This document shows, piece after piece, positions 55,326 through 63,751 of a DNA stretch of 64,000 nucleotides (positions are counted from its first letter, which is position 1; every line of letters starts with the position of its first letter). The stretch spans positions 1-64,000 of the forward strand of contig NZ_JAHOPH010000006.1 of the NCBI RefSeq assembly GCF_019798055.1. Reading direction: 5' to 3'. The translations under genes were made by a program, and so were the position numbers. The notes under the pieces are model-generated. The model was not told the origin of the DNA. It was given only the letters and a program-made list of their open reading frames with translations, and ran no database searches. Origin of the DNA: Salsipaludibacter albus (GTDB lineage: Bacteria; Actinomycetota; Nitriliruptoria; Nitriliruptorales; Nitriliruptoraceae).

Positions 55326-55974
55326 GGTCCCCGCGCCAGAACAGCAGGTGGGTGACGCCGCTGGGACTCGGCACGCGGTCGAGGTGGAACCGGTCGAGCA
55401 GGTCGTCTGGCCGTTCCCACAGCGTCTTGCCCGTCCCGATCGTGATCGGCACCTGTGCGACGTGGAGCGTGTCGACGAGGTCCGCCTCGAGGAACGCCCG
55501 GATCGTGGTGACCCCGCCACCGAGGCGGACGTCGAGGCCGTCCGCCGCCTCACGTGCCCGGCGCAGTGCCTCGGCTGGTGAGGTGTCGAGGAAGTGGAAG
55601 GTGGTGTCGCCGAGCGTGAACGTCGGGCGCTCGTGGTGGGTCAGGACGAACACGGGAGTCCGGAACGGCGGGTCGTCGCCCCACCACCCCTGCCAGTCGT
55701 GGTCCTCCCACGGGCCGCGCTGGGGTCCGAACTTGTTGCGCCCCATGATCTCCGCGCCGATGCCGTGGGTGAAGTCCCGGGTGAAGTAGTCGTCGAGCCC
55801 CCGGGTGCCGCCCGGGTCGGTGCGGTTGGGCCAGCTCGCGGTCGCGCCGGCCCACGAGAACAACTGGGAGGGGTCCACGTCCTCCCCGAACGGACGCTCC
55901 AGGCTCTGGTCGTGGCCCGCCGCCACGCCGTCCGCCGAGACGCTGAAGTTCTGCACCCTGAGCAACTGTTCCAT
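55297..55974 (-). CDS. dihydrofolate reductase family protein (RibD C-terminal-like)
   Basis: A 225-residue protein of the RibD-C/DHFR-like fold: VQNFSVSADGVAAGHDQSLERPFG at the start, IMGRNKFGPQRGPW in the middle, PVFVLTHHERP, VRLGGGVTTIRAFLEADLVDTL with the NADPH-binding Gly motif, and the closing VTHLLFW. Such proteins are common stand-alone reductases in actinobacteria; the substrate is unknown. GGGAG 6 nt before the ATG. Its 3' end overlaps the DUF2905 gene by 29 bp on the opposite strand. Confidence 0.88.
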   Translation of the reverse strand: MEQLLRVQNFSVSADGVAAGHDQSLERPFGEDVDPSQLFSWAGATASWPNRTDPGGTRGLDDYFTRDFTHGIGAEIMGRNKFGPQRGPWEDHDWQGWWGDDPPFRTPVFVLTHHERPTFTLGDTTFHFLDTSPAEALRRAREAADGLDVRLGGGVTTIRAFLEADLVDTLHVAQVPITIGTGKTLWERPDDLLDRFHLDRVPSPSGVTHLLFWRGDLSGGSDRPG

Positions 55975-56344
55975 CTCGAGCTCCCGTTGTCCGGTTCGCA
56001 CACGACGCACGAACCCGTCACTCGATCTTTCCAGACTCGTGCACTCCGAACAACCGCTCGCCTGCCAAGGAGACTCCGAGAATGCACGCCCGGACTCCTG
56101 ACAGCGGGAAGCATGGCCGGTCTCGTGGCCGTCCTCAGACCTACCGATCCGCTGCGATGACAAGCACGGGTGTCGGACTGGTGGGCACGTGGCACCTGTG
56201 GGCGATTGGGGTGGATGCCGGATCGGCTGCCCTGGTGCCGCCGGGGTTCGGGTCATCGGTGAATCTCCGCCCGTCTCGATCGGCGTTCCTGTGGTGCTGA
56301 CCGGGTGGACGGGTCTCACGTCCGCGTCTGGGCCCGCGGAGGTG
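55975..56344. other. 370-bp gap with a possible fossil of a nucleotide-sugar dehydrogenase
   Basis: No intact gene. On the plus strand at about 56160-56270 the frame GLVGTWHL and, in another frame, GAAGVRVIGESPP resemble the N-terminal dinucleotide fold of UDP-glucose/GDP-mannose dehydrogenases, separated by a frameshift. The match is short and may be chance. Promoter of the DHFR-like gene should lie near 56000. Confidence 0.25.
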
Positions 56345-57454
56345 TCACGGGGCTGGTGTTGGCACGAGGGGGCGTACTGCCGGTGGGGCGATGATTCGGG
56401 TCGCCACGAACGGTGACGTCATGGCCCGCAGCAGGGCGCTGTAGTCAGGCTGGAAGGCCACCTCGGTTCCGACCGGCAGGACGTGGTCGGTGGACGCCAC
56501 GAGGTGGTCGCTGCTGCATGCAAGGAGCTCCACTCCCGGCGGTGGGACCAGTCCGTCGGCATCGACGTCCTGGCGACCGATTGCCAGGATCGACTGGACG
56601 ACCGTGGTGGTGTGTCCGTTCGCGCCAGCGACCGAGGAGGGCTGACCGAAGGCAGCCTGGGCGATCCGGCCCCATGGCAGGCTCGGCTTGGTCCGCGACT
56701 CGATGACCTCGGCGACGATGGTGAAGGCGTCCGTGTGAAGCCCCGGGATCGGCCGGCGGTGCAGCGTCTCGCGTCCCAGGAGGATGGCCTCCCCCAGGCG
56801 CAGGTTGGTGACACGGCCGACATCGGTGCCTCCCAGCGCCCACTCGAGCGCGGCCGAGTTGCCTCCCGACACGAGGTCGAGCGGTCGCCCGATGTCCTTC
56901 TCCACGGCTGCGGCCAGCTGTGACAGTTGCCCCATGTTCACGTCATCCGGGACGACCCCGCTGCGGCAGGCGAGGTTCGTCCCGATGCCACGCAGGACGA
57001 TGTTGGGCAGGCGCTCGGCCACGTCCACGAGTCCGGGCAGGTCACCCGGCATGACGCCCTCGCGCAGGTCCCCGAGTTCGACCATCAGCACGACCCCGTG
57101 AACGCGTCCCTGGGCCTGGGCGGCAGCCGAGAGCAGCGCGAGCGTCGCCGGCTCGGTCGCCAGGCTGGTGTCGGCGTGATGCACGACCCGATCCACCTGG
57201 CTCGCCATCGGCGAGCGCAGCAGGGTCATCGGCCCGGGGACACCGGCTCGGCGCATCGCCTCGATGGATTCGATGCGGGCATCTCCCAGGCCGGCCACAC
57301 CTGCGTCCGTGAGCACGCCGGCGATCGCCGGATCGCCCAGGAATGCCTTGGTGACCCCGGTCACCGCGATGCCGCGCCGTGACAGCCGCTCGGTCAGCGT
57401 GGTGGCGTTGTGACCCACCTTGGCGAGGTCGACCTCGATGCGTGGTGCGGTCAT
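56345..57454 (-). CDS. alanine/ornithine racemase-like PLP enzyme (fold type III)
   Basis: A 369-residue protein of the alanine racemase N-terminal barrel family. RIEVDLAKVGHNATTLTERL and the lysine in VTGVTKAFLGDPAIA (candidate PLP Lys) match the YhfX/ornithine-racemase type; HGVVLMVELGDLREGVMPGDL, SGGNSAALEWAL and LRLGEAILLGRET are further landmarks. It lacks the usual second Tyr-bearing C-terminal domain motif of true alanine racemase. Its ATG overlaps the upstream DUF1611 stop by 4 bp (ATGA), so the two are produced together. Substrate is unknown; the partner suggests D-amino acid metabolism. Confidence 0.82.
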   Translation of the reverse strand: MTAPRIEVDLAKVGHNATTLTERLSRRGIAVTGVTKAFLGDPAIAGVLTDAGVAGLGDARIESIEAMRRAGVPGPMTLLRSPMASQVDRVVHHADTSLATEPATLALLSAAAQAQGRVHGVVLMVELGDLREGVMPGDLPGLVDVAERLPNIVLRGIGTNLACRSGVVPDDVNMGQLSQLAAAVEKDIGRPLDLVSGGNSAALEWALGGTDVGRVTNLRLGEAILLGRETLHRRPIPGLHTDAFTIVAEVIESRTKPSLPWGRIAQAAFGQPSSVAGANGHTTTVVQSILAIGRQDVDADGLVPPPGVELLACSSDHLVASTDHVLPVGTEVAFQPDYSALLRAMTSPFVATRIIAPPAVRPLVPTPAP

Positions 57455-58584
57455 CCCACGGCGACCGGGACAAGGCCAGCCACCTCGGGGAAGGCCTGGA
57501 TGACCATGTCGACGAGTCGCTCCGGCGACCGTGTGAGTGCGTCGGTGGCAGGCAGGTCGAAGGTCGCCTCGTACAGCGCGATCGCTGCCGACACCTGGGC
57601 ATCCGACATGCCTTCGTGGTTGATCGTCAGCCCGATCACGCGGGTGGCGGCAAAGGTCTCGATCAGGTCGACCTCGTCTGCGGGGGTCGGCATCGCGAAG
57701 GCCGGGAAGTCCGTCCGCACGGTCCGGCCCGGCGCGTGCTGGAGCACCACCGCATGGGGCATCGAGCCGCGCAGGATGAAGGCGGAACTCGAGTAGGCGG
57801 GGTGGCTCAGGGCCCCTTGTCCCTCGATGACGATCACGTCGGGGTGGCTGTCCTCCCACGCATCGACCACGGCGGCCTCCATCTCGCCGGCACCGAACTG
57901 GGCCGGCACCGCGTCCAGCGCGATCCCGTGCGCTCCCTGCATGAGGCCGGTCTGGCCGGTACCGACCAGGACGGCCCGCACGCCACGGGAGGTGAGGGCG
58001 TCGACCAGGATCGTGGCCGTCGTGCGCTTGCCGATGGCGCAGTCCGTACCCAGGACCGCGATGCGGGGACAGGCCACGTCCATGATGCGGCCGGTGAAGG
58101 TCTTCAGGTCCTGCGTGGCCTTGGGACGCCGCACATCGATGATGGTGACGTCGTTGATCGCGGCGGCGGCCGCGAACTCGGCATCGTCATTGAGGAACTC
58201 GTGCAGGCCGTTCACCAGGCCCATGCCGCGGCTCATGGCGTCCAGCAGCAGGACCCGCTCGTGGGACGCCAGCCTGCCACTGCTCGGTGCGATCCCGAAC
58301 ACCAGGACGTCGGGACGCCCCCCACCCACCCGGACCGCGTCGTCGAGGTCGGACACGACGGGGATGCCGTTGGGCCTGCCGTCCAGCACCATCCCGGCGT
58401 CGCGTCCGGCGTGGTGGCTGTCGATGACCGACCGGACCTCGTAGGTCTCGCTCCGGCGCACCAGGCCGTTGGCAGTCTTGCCGTCGACCAAGCCGAAGTT
58501 GGCCTCGCAGTAGACCACCGCCGTCGGGCGGTCACCAACACCGGGTGAACGACGGCGGGCAGGAGAATCGGAGAATGGGGACAT
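57451..58584 (-). CDS. DUF1611 P-loop protein (DgcN-like)
   Basis: A 377-residue protein. An N-terminal Rossmann-like part holds GIAPSSGRL and GLVNGLHEFL; the C-terminal P-loop domain starts VLGTDCAIGKRTTATILVDAL (Walker-like) and has VIEGQGALSHPAY. This is DUF1611, in which DgcN is an N-acetyltransferase of a D-glutamate catabolic route paired with a dipeptide-epimerase-like DgcA; here the partner is a racemase-fold enzyme instead. ATG at 58584 has GAGG 9 nt upstream and is preferred to GTG at 58590. Likely produces an activated or acylated amino acid for its partner (inference). Confidence 0.85.
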   Translation of the reverse strand: MSPFSDSPARRRSPGVGDRPTAVVYCEANFGLVDGKTANGLVRRSETYEVRSVIDSHHAGRDAGMVLDGRPNGIPVVSDLDDAVRVGGGRPDVLVFGIAPSSGRLASHERVLLLDAMSRGMGLVNGLHEFLNDDAEFAAAAAINDVTIIDVRRPKATQDLKTFTGRIMDVACPRIAVLGTDCAIGKRTTATILVDALTSRGVRAVLVGTGQTGLMQGAHGIALDAVPAQFGAGEMEAAVVDAWEDSHPDVIVIEGQGALSHPAYSSSAFILRGSMPHAVVLQHAPGRTVRTDFPAFAMPTPADEVDLIETFAATRVIGLTINHEGMSDAQVSAAIALYEATFDLPATDALTRSPERLVDMVIQAFPEVAGLVPVAVG

Positions 58585-59315
58585 CGTCACACCTCGGGCC
58601 TGTTGGGCTCAGAGGAGGCGACTGGCGCTCGGGAAGGCCCGATCCGGGCCGAGGTCCACGAGGCGTCCCCGCTAAGTCACTCCCCACCGTACAGCCCCGC
58701 GAGACGGACCGGCCCAGCTCCACGGCCGCCCGCACCCAGCCGCGCCAACACCCGGCCAGACTCGTTGGTCCTGCGCCGGGAACGACTGCCACCTCGGACA
58801 CGCCGGAACTCGGATCGCGCACCCGGTTTCGACTCGTCCATCGGGGTGTCGAGAGCGGGGCGCGGTCACCGAAATCTCGAGTGCGAGTGGCTCCGAGTCC
58901 TTCCCCAAGATGCGATCGGCCGTCTGACCGGATCGATCAGCATGATCCCCAAGCAGACCGGTGGGTACCTGCGCCGTTGCGACGTCGCACGCGGGTTGAC
59001 TTGAGTGTCAAGGTGGCGCTGGGTCGACAGCCGGGCCGCATGCGCAGTCACGCCCGCCATGCCGATCCCACACCGGACAGGGACTCGATCGGGGGCGGTA
59101 TCCCGCAGCTCCCGACACTCTCGAGGACGCCGGTGAGCCCGTGGGAGATCCGTCCGCTCTCGGCACTCTGGTGAGCGGATCGAAATCATGGTGACCGCCC
59201 GATGTCGCCACCTGGCGGTCGCCGGTGCCGGCGATCGTGTGCGGGTCCCGTGCGTGGGCGCACGACAAGAGCACACGACACTGTTCCGGACTGGCTGAGC
59301 CGATGACGGAGGGAT
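58585..59315. other. 730-bp gap without a supported gene
   Basis: Open frames exist on both strands but they lack SD signals, recognisable motifs and normal third-position GC bias. No tRNA, hairpin array or IS end seen. The region begins a stretch of gene decay that runs to about 60600. Confidence 0.4.
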
Positions 59316-60118
59316 TCAGCCGAACGGTCGCAGGACGGTCACCGACCCGTTGACGCCGTCGGACACGGTCACCAGCACGCGTGCCGCACCGAGATCCTCC
59401 CCGGCGACCAAGTCCGCCGGGACGGTGGCGGTGGTGTCGGTCGTCTCGCCGACCACCGACCGCCAGGTCCGGCCGTCCGCGGTGGCATACACGGCGTACA
59501 CGAACTCGGCCCCCTCGTCCGCGGCCGCTTCCCACGTGAGCACGACCGGGCCGCCGGCCGTGGCGCCGCCCGTGTCCGGCTCCGTGATCGTTACCGTCGG
59601 GATGGCCCCCGACGCCTCGGCGACCGCGGCAAGGGCACCGTCGACGTCGACCTCGAGCGCCGCGGCCGGGACAGCCGGTGTGTCGAGGAAGATCGTGAAG
59701 TTGGACATGTCGCCGTCGCTGAACCCGACAACTCCCCCGTGGCCTCGGCCAGCACGATGCCGTCGGCGTCCACGAGGCGGGCGGTGACCGACCCGGGCAC
59801 GACCGGGGGGCGCCGGGCCGCCGGCAGGACCTTGGCGGGGTTCAGGGTGACCCGGCCGCTGCTGTCGTCGCGGACGCCCGACACCTGGGTCACCTGCACG
59901 TACCCGCGCGGCAGGGGGTCCCTAGCCACGGTCGGCCCGTCGGCGGTGCTTGGCGTCCCCGACGGGTCGTCGGCCGTGGTCGTCGTGCCGCTCGACCCGC
60001 CCGACGGCTCGGTCGGGTCCGTGCCGTCCCGGCAGCCCGTCAGCGCCACGGTGGCGGCGAGCGCCACCGCGGGCAGCCACCGTCGTGCGGGCAGACGGGC
60101 TACTGGGCGACCTTCCAT
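59316..60118 (-). pseudogene. frameshifted lipoprotein gene with Ig/PKD-like domain
   Basis: Reading leftward from the ATG at 60118, a lipoprotein signal (VALAATVALTGC, Cys at about 28) and a Thr/Ser/Asp linker lead into DADGIVLAEATGELSG. The frame then breaks at about 59723-59727 and continues in another frame as FSDGDMSNFTIFLDTPAV to the stop at 59316. The second part contains a beta-sandwich domain (VVLTWEAAADEGAEFVYAV, DGRTWRSVVGE) of the kind found at the C-terminus of secreted metallopeptidases. A single missing base would restore one 266-residue protein, so this is a recent loss or a sequencing error. Confidence 0.7.
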
Positions 60119-60242
60119 GCCTTGCGGAACTCGTTGATCGCCGAACCCGGTTCGGCCCCGGCAGCATAGGCCTCGGCCGCAACACCGGGTCGAGACCTTC
60201 CCAAGCCTGACACCACCCGCGGGGACGGGTCGTCCCGCGACG

Positions 60243-60607
60243 TCACGCGTGCTCGTCGAGGTCGCGTTCCTACCAGGTGCCCGGCCTGCCGCCGAGGTCG
60301 GCTGGCCGTGGCGACGCCGCGTCCCGCGACGTGCGCTGCGACGCGACAGCCCAGCTCGGCGACGCCGGGTTGCACGAACGCCAGGTTGAACCGTCCCAGG
60401 ATCGAACCGTCGTCGGCCACCAGGGCGTGGAAGGCGCCCTCACCCACCGCCTGCGCGGCCAGGCGCTCGCCGTACCGTTGGTCGAACTGCGAGGAGAACG
60501 CCTCGCCCCGGTCCGAGATCGACGTCGCGAACCCCTCCCCGGTTCGTCGTCTCGAACGCCAGCACCGCTGCAGCATGGTCGGCACCGATGCGCTGCAGGT
60601 CGGGCAT
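60243..60607 (-). pseudogene. eroded GNAT acetyltransferase
   Basis: Starting at the ATG at 60607 (TGATG overlap with the SnoaL gene stop) the frame MPDLQRIGADHAAAVLAFE fits the start of a ribosomal-protein-type GNAT enzyme. It then shifts frame into FATSISDRGEAFSSQ and the intact core HALVADDGSILGRFNLAF with GCRVAAHVAGRGVATA (acetyl-CoA site). After that about 45 residues are missing, and the family end LGGRPGTW is followed by an in-frame TAG and ERDLDEHA. At least one frameshift, one internal deletion and one stop are present. Confidence 0.75.
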
Positions 60608-60996
60608 CAGGCGTCCTCAGTGGCGGCCGCGTGATAGGTCACGATCTCGGCGATCTTCGCGGCTCGGCCATGGCTGGTGTAGGTGACCACATGGACGAAC
60701 CGCCGGGTGGAGGTCGCGCCTTCCGCGCACACCTGCTTTCCGTGACTCAACAGGTGTCGGATGCGCAGTTGGGAGACGTGATCCTCCGCCCACCCTTCCA
60801 CCAGGCAGCGGACCTCGTCGATCCCGGAGTGAACACGACTGCCGGCGACGTCCCATCGGACGTCGTCATCCAGTTGCGAACACACCGTGTCGACATCCGC
60901 CTCGGCGAGCGAGATCAGCCAATCACGAACCTGCGCCTTCCGAGGCGCGTTGCCACAGTCGGCATCGACGTTCACTTCCAGTCGCGGTGAGCTCAC
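60607..60996 (-). CDS. SnoaL-like (NTF2-fold) protein
   Basis: A 129-residue protein of the cone-shaped alpha+beta-barrel type: helix VRDWLISLAEADVDTVCSQL, strand DDDVRWDVAGS, HSGIDEVRCLVEGW, and FVHVVTYTSHGRAAKIAEIVTYH at the end. AGGAG is 5 nt before the GTG start. Such proteins act as isomerases, hydrolases or ligand binders; active-site residues do not allow a choice. It precedes the GNAT pseudogene with a TGATG overlap. Confidence 0.7.
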   Translation of the reverse strand: MSSPRLEVNVDADCGNAPRKAQVRDWLISLAEADVDTVCSQLDDDVRWDVAGSRVHSGIDEVRCLVEGWAEDHVSQLRIRHLLSHGKQVCAEGATSTRRFVHVVTYTSHGRAAKIAEIVTYHAAATEDA

Positions 60997-61166
60997 GGCA
61001 ACTCCTTGGTCTCCGATCGCACAGGGAAGACGATCGCGACGTCGTCAACTCATCGAAGCACGACCTCCCCGGGACGACGAGAGCGAAGGACATGAGACGT
61101 CGGAGGCGCTTCCGTCGGAAGCGTCAGCGGAGGGATCACCGGTCTGCCCAGAGGGCTGGGTGGCGC

Positions 61167-61808
61167 CTACCTCCCGTCGACTTCCCTGGTCACGACCCAG
61201 CGATGCTTGCCGATCTGGCGGTCGCGGACGAACCCGAGCTGTTCGTAGGTGGACAGCGCGCCATGGAAGAGGAAGCCGGCGGGCACGGATCCGGCGGCCT
61301 CGGGGTACCCCTCGACGACGCCACCGCCGAGCGTGGCGATCAGGTCGACGGCCCCGGCGATGGCCGCGGTCGAGACCCCGGCACGGCGGTGGCCCTTGCC
61401 GACGTAGCAGCAAGCGATCCGCCAGTCCGGCTCGGTGGTCACGCTCTTCTCCCAGGCCACGCGGTTCTTGATCCGTGGCACCTCGTCGGGGTGCCCGAAC
61501 TGGGCCCAGCCCACGCACTCGTCACCATCGAAGACCAGCGCCGCGTGGGCATCACCCGTGCGCACGCGCTCGTGCTTGCGATCGCGGTTCTGTCGTGCCG
61601 TGGTGTCCCCGGTGCTCCCTTCGGCGTGGAAGCCCATACACCAGCAGCCACCGAAGATGCCGCCGTTGGCCTCCACCAGGGCGGCGAAGGCGGACCAGGT
61701 CGACTCGTCGAGCGCCTCGATCGTGTAGGTCGGTCGGTCCTGCCCCGGGGGCGCCGACGCCCCGGACGGCCCGTGCGCCTCCGACGGGGAGCCGATGGGA
61801 TCCTGCAT
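61167..61808 (-). CDS. GNAT family N-acetyltransferase
   Basis: A 213-residue protein. The segment GGIFGGCWCMGFH near residue 50 is typical of a GNAT subgroup with a Cys-rich lead-in, and CVGWAQFGHPDEV, ACCYVGKGHRRAGVSTAAI (acetyl-CoA pyrophosphate loop) and the GAVDLIATLGGGVVEGYP segment complete the fold. Substrate unknown. The ATG has GAGGAG 9 nt upstream and lies 3 bp after the aldo/keto reductase stop, so the two are cotranscribed. Confidence 0.88.
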   Translation of the reverse strand: MQDPIGSPSEAHGPSGASAPPGQDRPTYTIEALDESTWSAFAALVEANGGIFGGCWCMGFHAEGSTGDTTARQNRDRKHERVRTGDAHAALVFDGDECVGWAQFGHPDEVPRIKNRVAWEKSVTTEPDWRIACCYVGKGHRRAGVSTAAIAGAVDLIATLGGGVVEGYPEAAGSVPAGFLFHGALSTYEQLGFVRDRQIGKHRWVVTREVDGR

Positions 61809-61811
61809 CGC

Positions 61812-62642
61812 TCAGCTCTCCTCGTGGGTGCGGGGGTCGCCGTCGAACAGACGACCGTCCTGCCGCCCCAGTGCGGTGATGGCCGCCACCTCGTCGTCGG
61901 TGAGGGAGAAGTCTCCGACGGCGAGGTTCTCGGCCTGGCGCTCGGGTGACCCGGACTTGGGGATCGGCAGGACGCCCAGGTGCAGGTGCCAGCGCAGCAC
62001 GACCTGTGCCGGCGTCACGCCGTGGGAATCCGCGGCCTCACGGATCGGCGGCTCGTCGAAGACCGCCCGCTTGGCCAGCGGTGACCACGCCTCGGTCCGG
62101 ATGCCGAGCTCGTCGTGGACGGCGCGCAGGTCCTGCTGGGGGAAGTACGGGTGCAACTCGACCTGGTTGACCAGCGGGACCACGCCGGTGTCGTCGATGA
62201 TCTCCCGGAGGTGCTGGGCGGTGAAGTTGGACACGCCGATGTCACGGACCAGGCCCTGCTCGCGCAGGTCGACGAGCGCCTGCCATGCCTCGCGGTACAA
62301 CCCCACCGAGGGGTTGGGCCAGTGGATGAGGTGCAGGTCGAGGCGGTCCAGTCCGAGCCGGTCGAGCGATGCACGGGTCGACGCGATGGCGTCGTCGTGG
62401 GCGTGGTGTCGACCCGGGATCTTGCTGCAGACCACCACCTCGTCACGATCCACCGCGGCCTCCCGCAGGGCCTCGCCGACCTCTTCCTCGTTGCCGTAGT
62501 TGACGGCGGTGTCGACGAGTCGATAGCCCATCTCCAACGCGGAAACCATGGCGGCCACGCCATCCCTGCCGTCCAGGCCGTAGGTGCCCAGGCCGATCCC
62601 GGGCAGGTCGATGCGGTCGGGTGAACTCGTGTGAGGTGTCAT
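61812..62642 (-). CDS. aldo/keto reductase
   Basis: A 276-residue NADPH-dependent TIM-barrel reductase of the 2,5-diketo-gluconate reductase-like group. GLGTYGLDG, RLVDTAVNYGNEEEVG (catalytic Asp and Tyr), VVVCSKIPG (catalytic Lys) and DLHLIHWPNP (catalytic His) form the tetrad; IPKSGSPERQAENL is the NADP-binding loop. DIGVSNFTAQHL and NQVELHPYF are also as expected. It reduces carbonyl compounds; the specific substrate is not known. Confidence 0.94.
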   Translation of the reverse strand: MTPHTSSPDRIDLPGIGLGTYGLDGRDGVAAMVSALEMGYRLVDTAVNYGNEEEVGEALREAAVDRDEVVVCSKIPGRHHAHDDAIASTRASLDRLGLDRLDLHLIHWPNPSVGLYREAWQALVDLREQGLVRDIGVSNFTAQHLREIIDDTGVVPLVNQVELHPYFPQQDLRAVHDELGIRTEAWSPLAKRAVFDEPPIREAADSHGVTPAQVVLRWHLHLGVLPIPKSGSPERQAENLAVGDFSLTDDEVAAITALGRQDGRLFDGDPRTHEES

Positions 62643-62783
62643 GGTCGAAACCTACCGATGCCTGGTCCATCCACCCCCCGACGTCCGACCAACGATGGAC
62701 CCCCCGCACCGACGTCGAGGTGAGACGTTCCATGGGTGGGAACTCGTGGCGAATCGCGTTCGTGACGTTTCCGGGCCTGGCGC

Positions 62784-63539
62784 TCAGGGCCGAGCGCTGT
62801 CCGGGATCCCGTCGAGCCGCGTGACGCCGGGCCGAGTCCACTGGGGCGTCGGTCGGCCGTGCTCCTCGGGTCCCGGAGTCCCGTGCCGGTCCGTGAGCAA
62901 CACGGCGTGGGTCGGGTGCTGTGGCCACCCGGCCGGCGAGTCCTCCCACACCTCGCGACGTCCGTGGGCGGTCATGTCGAGCAGCCCGAACGACGGGCTC
63001 AACACCTCGTCACCGCGACCGGTCGTCCAGTAGGTCAGGAAGATCCCGTCGTCGCGACGCAGGTAACAGGAGATCCGCCCGGGAACGCCGACCGTGGGAT
63101 CGTCGAGGTGGGCGTTGGAGTACCAGGGCACGGTGTAGCCCATGAAGTCCCGGAAGGCGGAGATCTCGTCGTACGGACCGTCGACGAGGACGGCGAAGGT
63201 GATCCCGTTGCCGTTGAGGTAGGCCGCGTCGGCGGCGGCACCCATGTTCCAGACGTTGCGCGTACAGCCGGGACATTGTTCCTCCCATGGCCGTCCGTCG
63301 TGGAACATGTGGCTGTAGGTGACCAGCTCGTCACGCTCGTCGAACACCTCGACGAAGGCAACGTGACCGTCGGGCCCGACCACCGTGGCGTCGGGAGGCA
63401 CCTCGGTCATCGGCAGCCGCCGTCGTGCGGCGGCGATCGCGTCACCCTCGCGGGTGTGCGCCTTCTCGCGTGCGCGGAGCTCGAGCAGGTGCTGCTCGAA
63501 GTCGTCCTGGCTGGTGACGGGCGACGCCGGCGTGGTCAT
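62784..63539 (-). CDS. DUF899 family thioredoxin-like protein
   Basis: A 251-residue protein. LRAREKAHTREGDAIAAARRRLPM at the start, FHDGRPWEEQCPGCTRNVWNM with a CxxC motif, and HLDDPTVGVPGRISCYLRRDDGIFLTYWTTGRG are the DUF899 landmarks. The family adopts a thioredoxin-like fold and is predicted to act in redox or dithiol chemistry; role unknown. It ends with a proline-rich tail. ATG at 63539 has AGGA 7 nt upstream. Confidence 0.86.
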   Translation of the reverse strand: MTTPASPVTSQDDFEQHLLELRAREKAHTREGDAIAAARRRLPMTEVPPDATVVGPDGHVAFVEVFDERDELVTYSHMFHDGRPWEEQCPGCTRNVWNMGAAADAAYLNGNGITFAVLVDGPYDEISAFRDFMGYTVPWYSNAHLDDPTVGVPGRISCYLRRDDGIFLTYWTTGRGDEVLSPSFGLLDMTAHGRREVWEDSPAGWPQHPTHAVLLTDRHGTPGPEEHGRPTPQWTRPGVTRLDGIPDSARP

Positions 63540-63751
63540 GGGCTCGTCCTGGGCTCGGTGCGTGTCCACCACGGACGGCGGTCCACGGCGGTCACGAGGG
63601 TCGACGTCGCCGAGGTGTCCGACTCATCGGTGCGGCGCCGCATGTCCGACGGTACGGACGGCTGCCCGTACGAGCGGGCCCATGTCACCCTGGCCCTCTC
63701 CTCGATCGTCTGTAGGGCAGGAGGACTGAACGTCGAGCGAAGGATCGGACG

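Noticed and set aside
56082-56300. Plus-strand 72-codon frame with AAGGAG upstream
   Set aside because: Although an SD-like sequence is present, the frame is basic at the start and shows no family; at best it is part of a broken gene.
58545-59174. Plus-strand frame of 209 codons in the 58.6-59.3 kb gap
   Set aside because: Arg/Pro/Ser-rich translation, no SD, overlaps the start of the DUF1611 gene on the other strand; no support.
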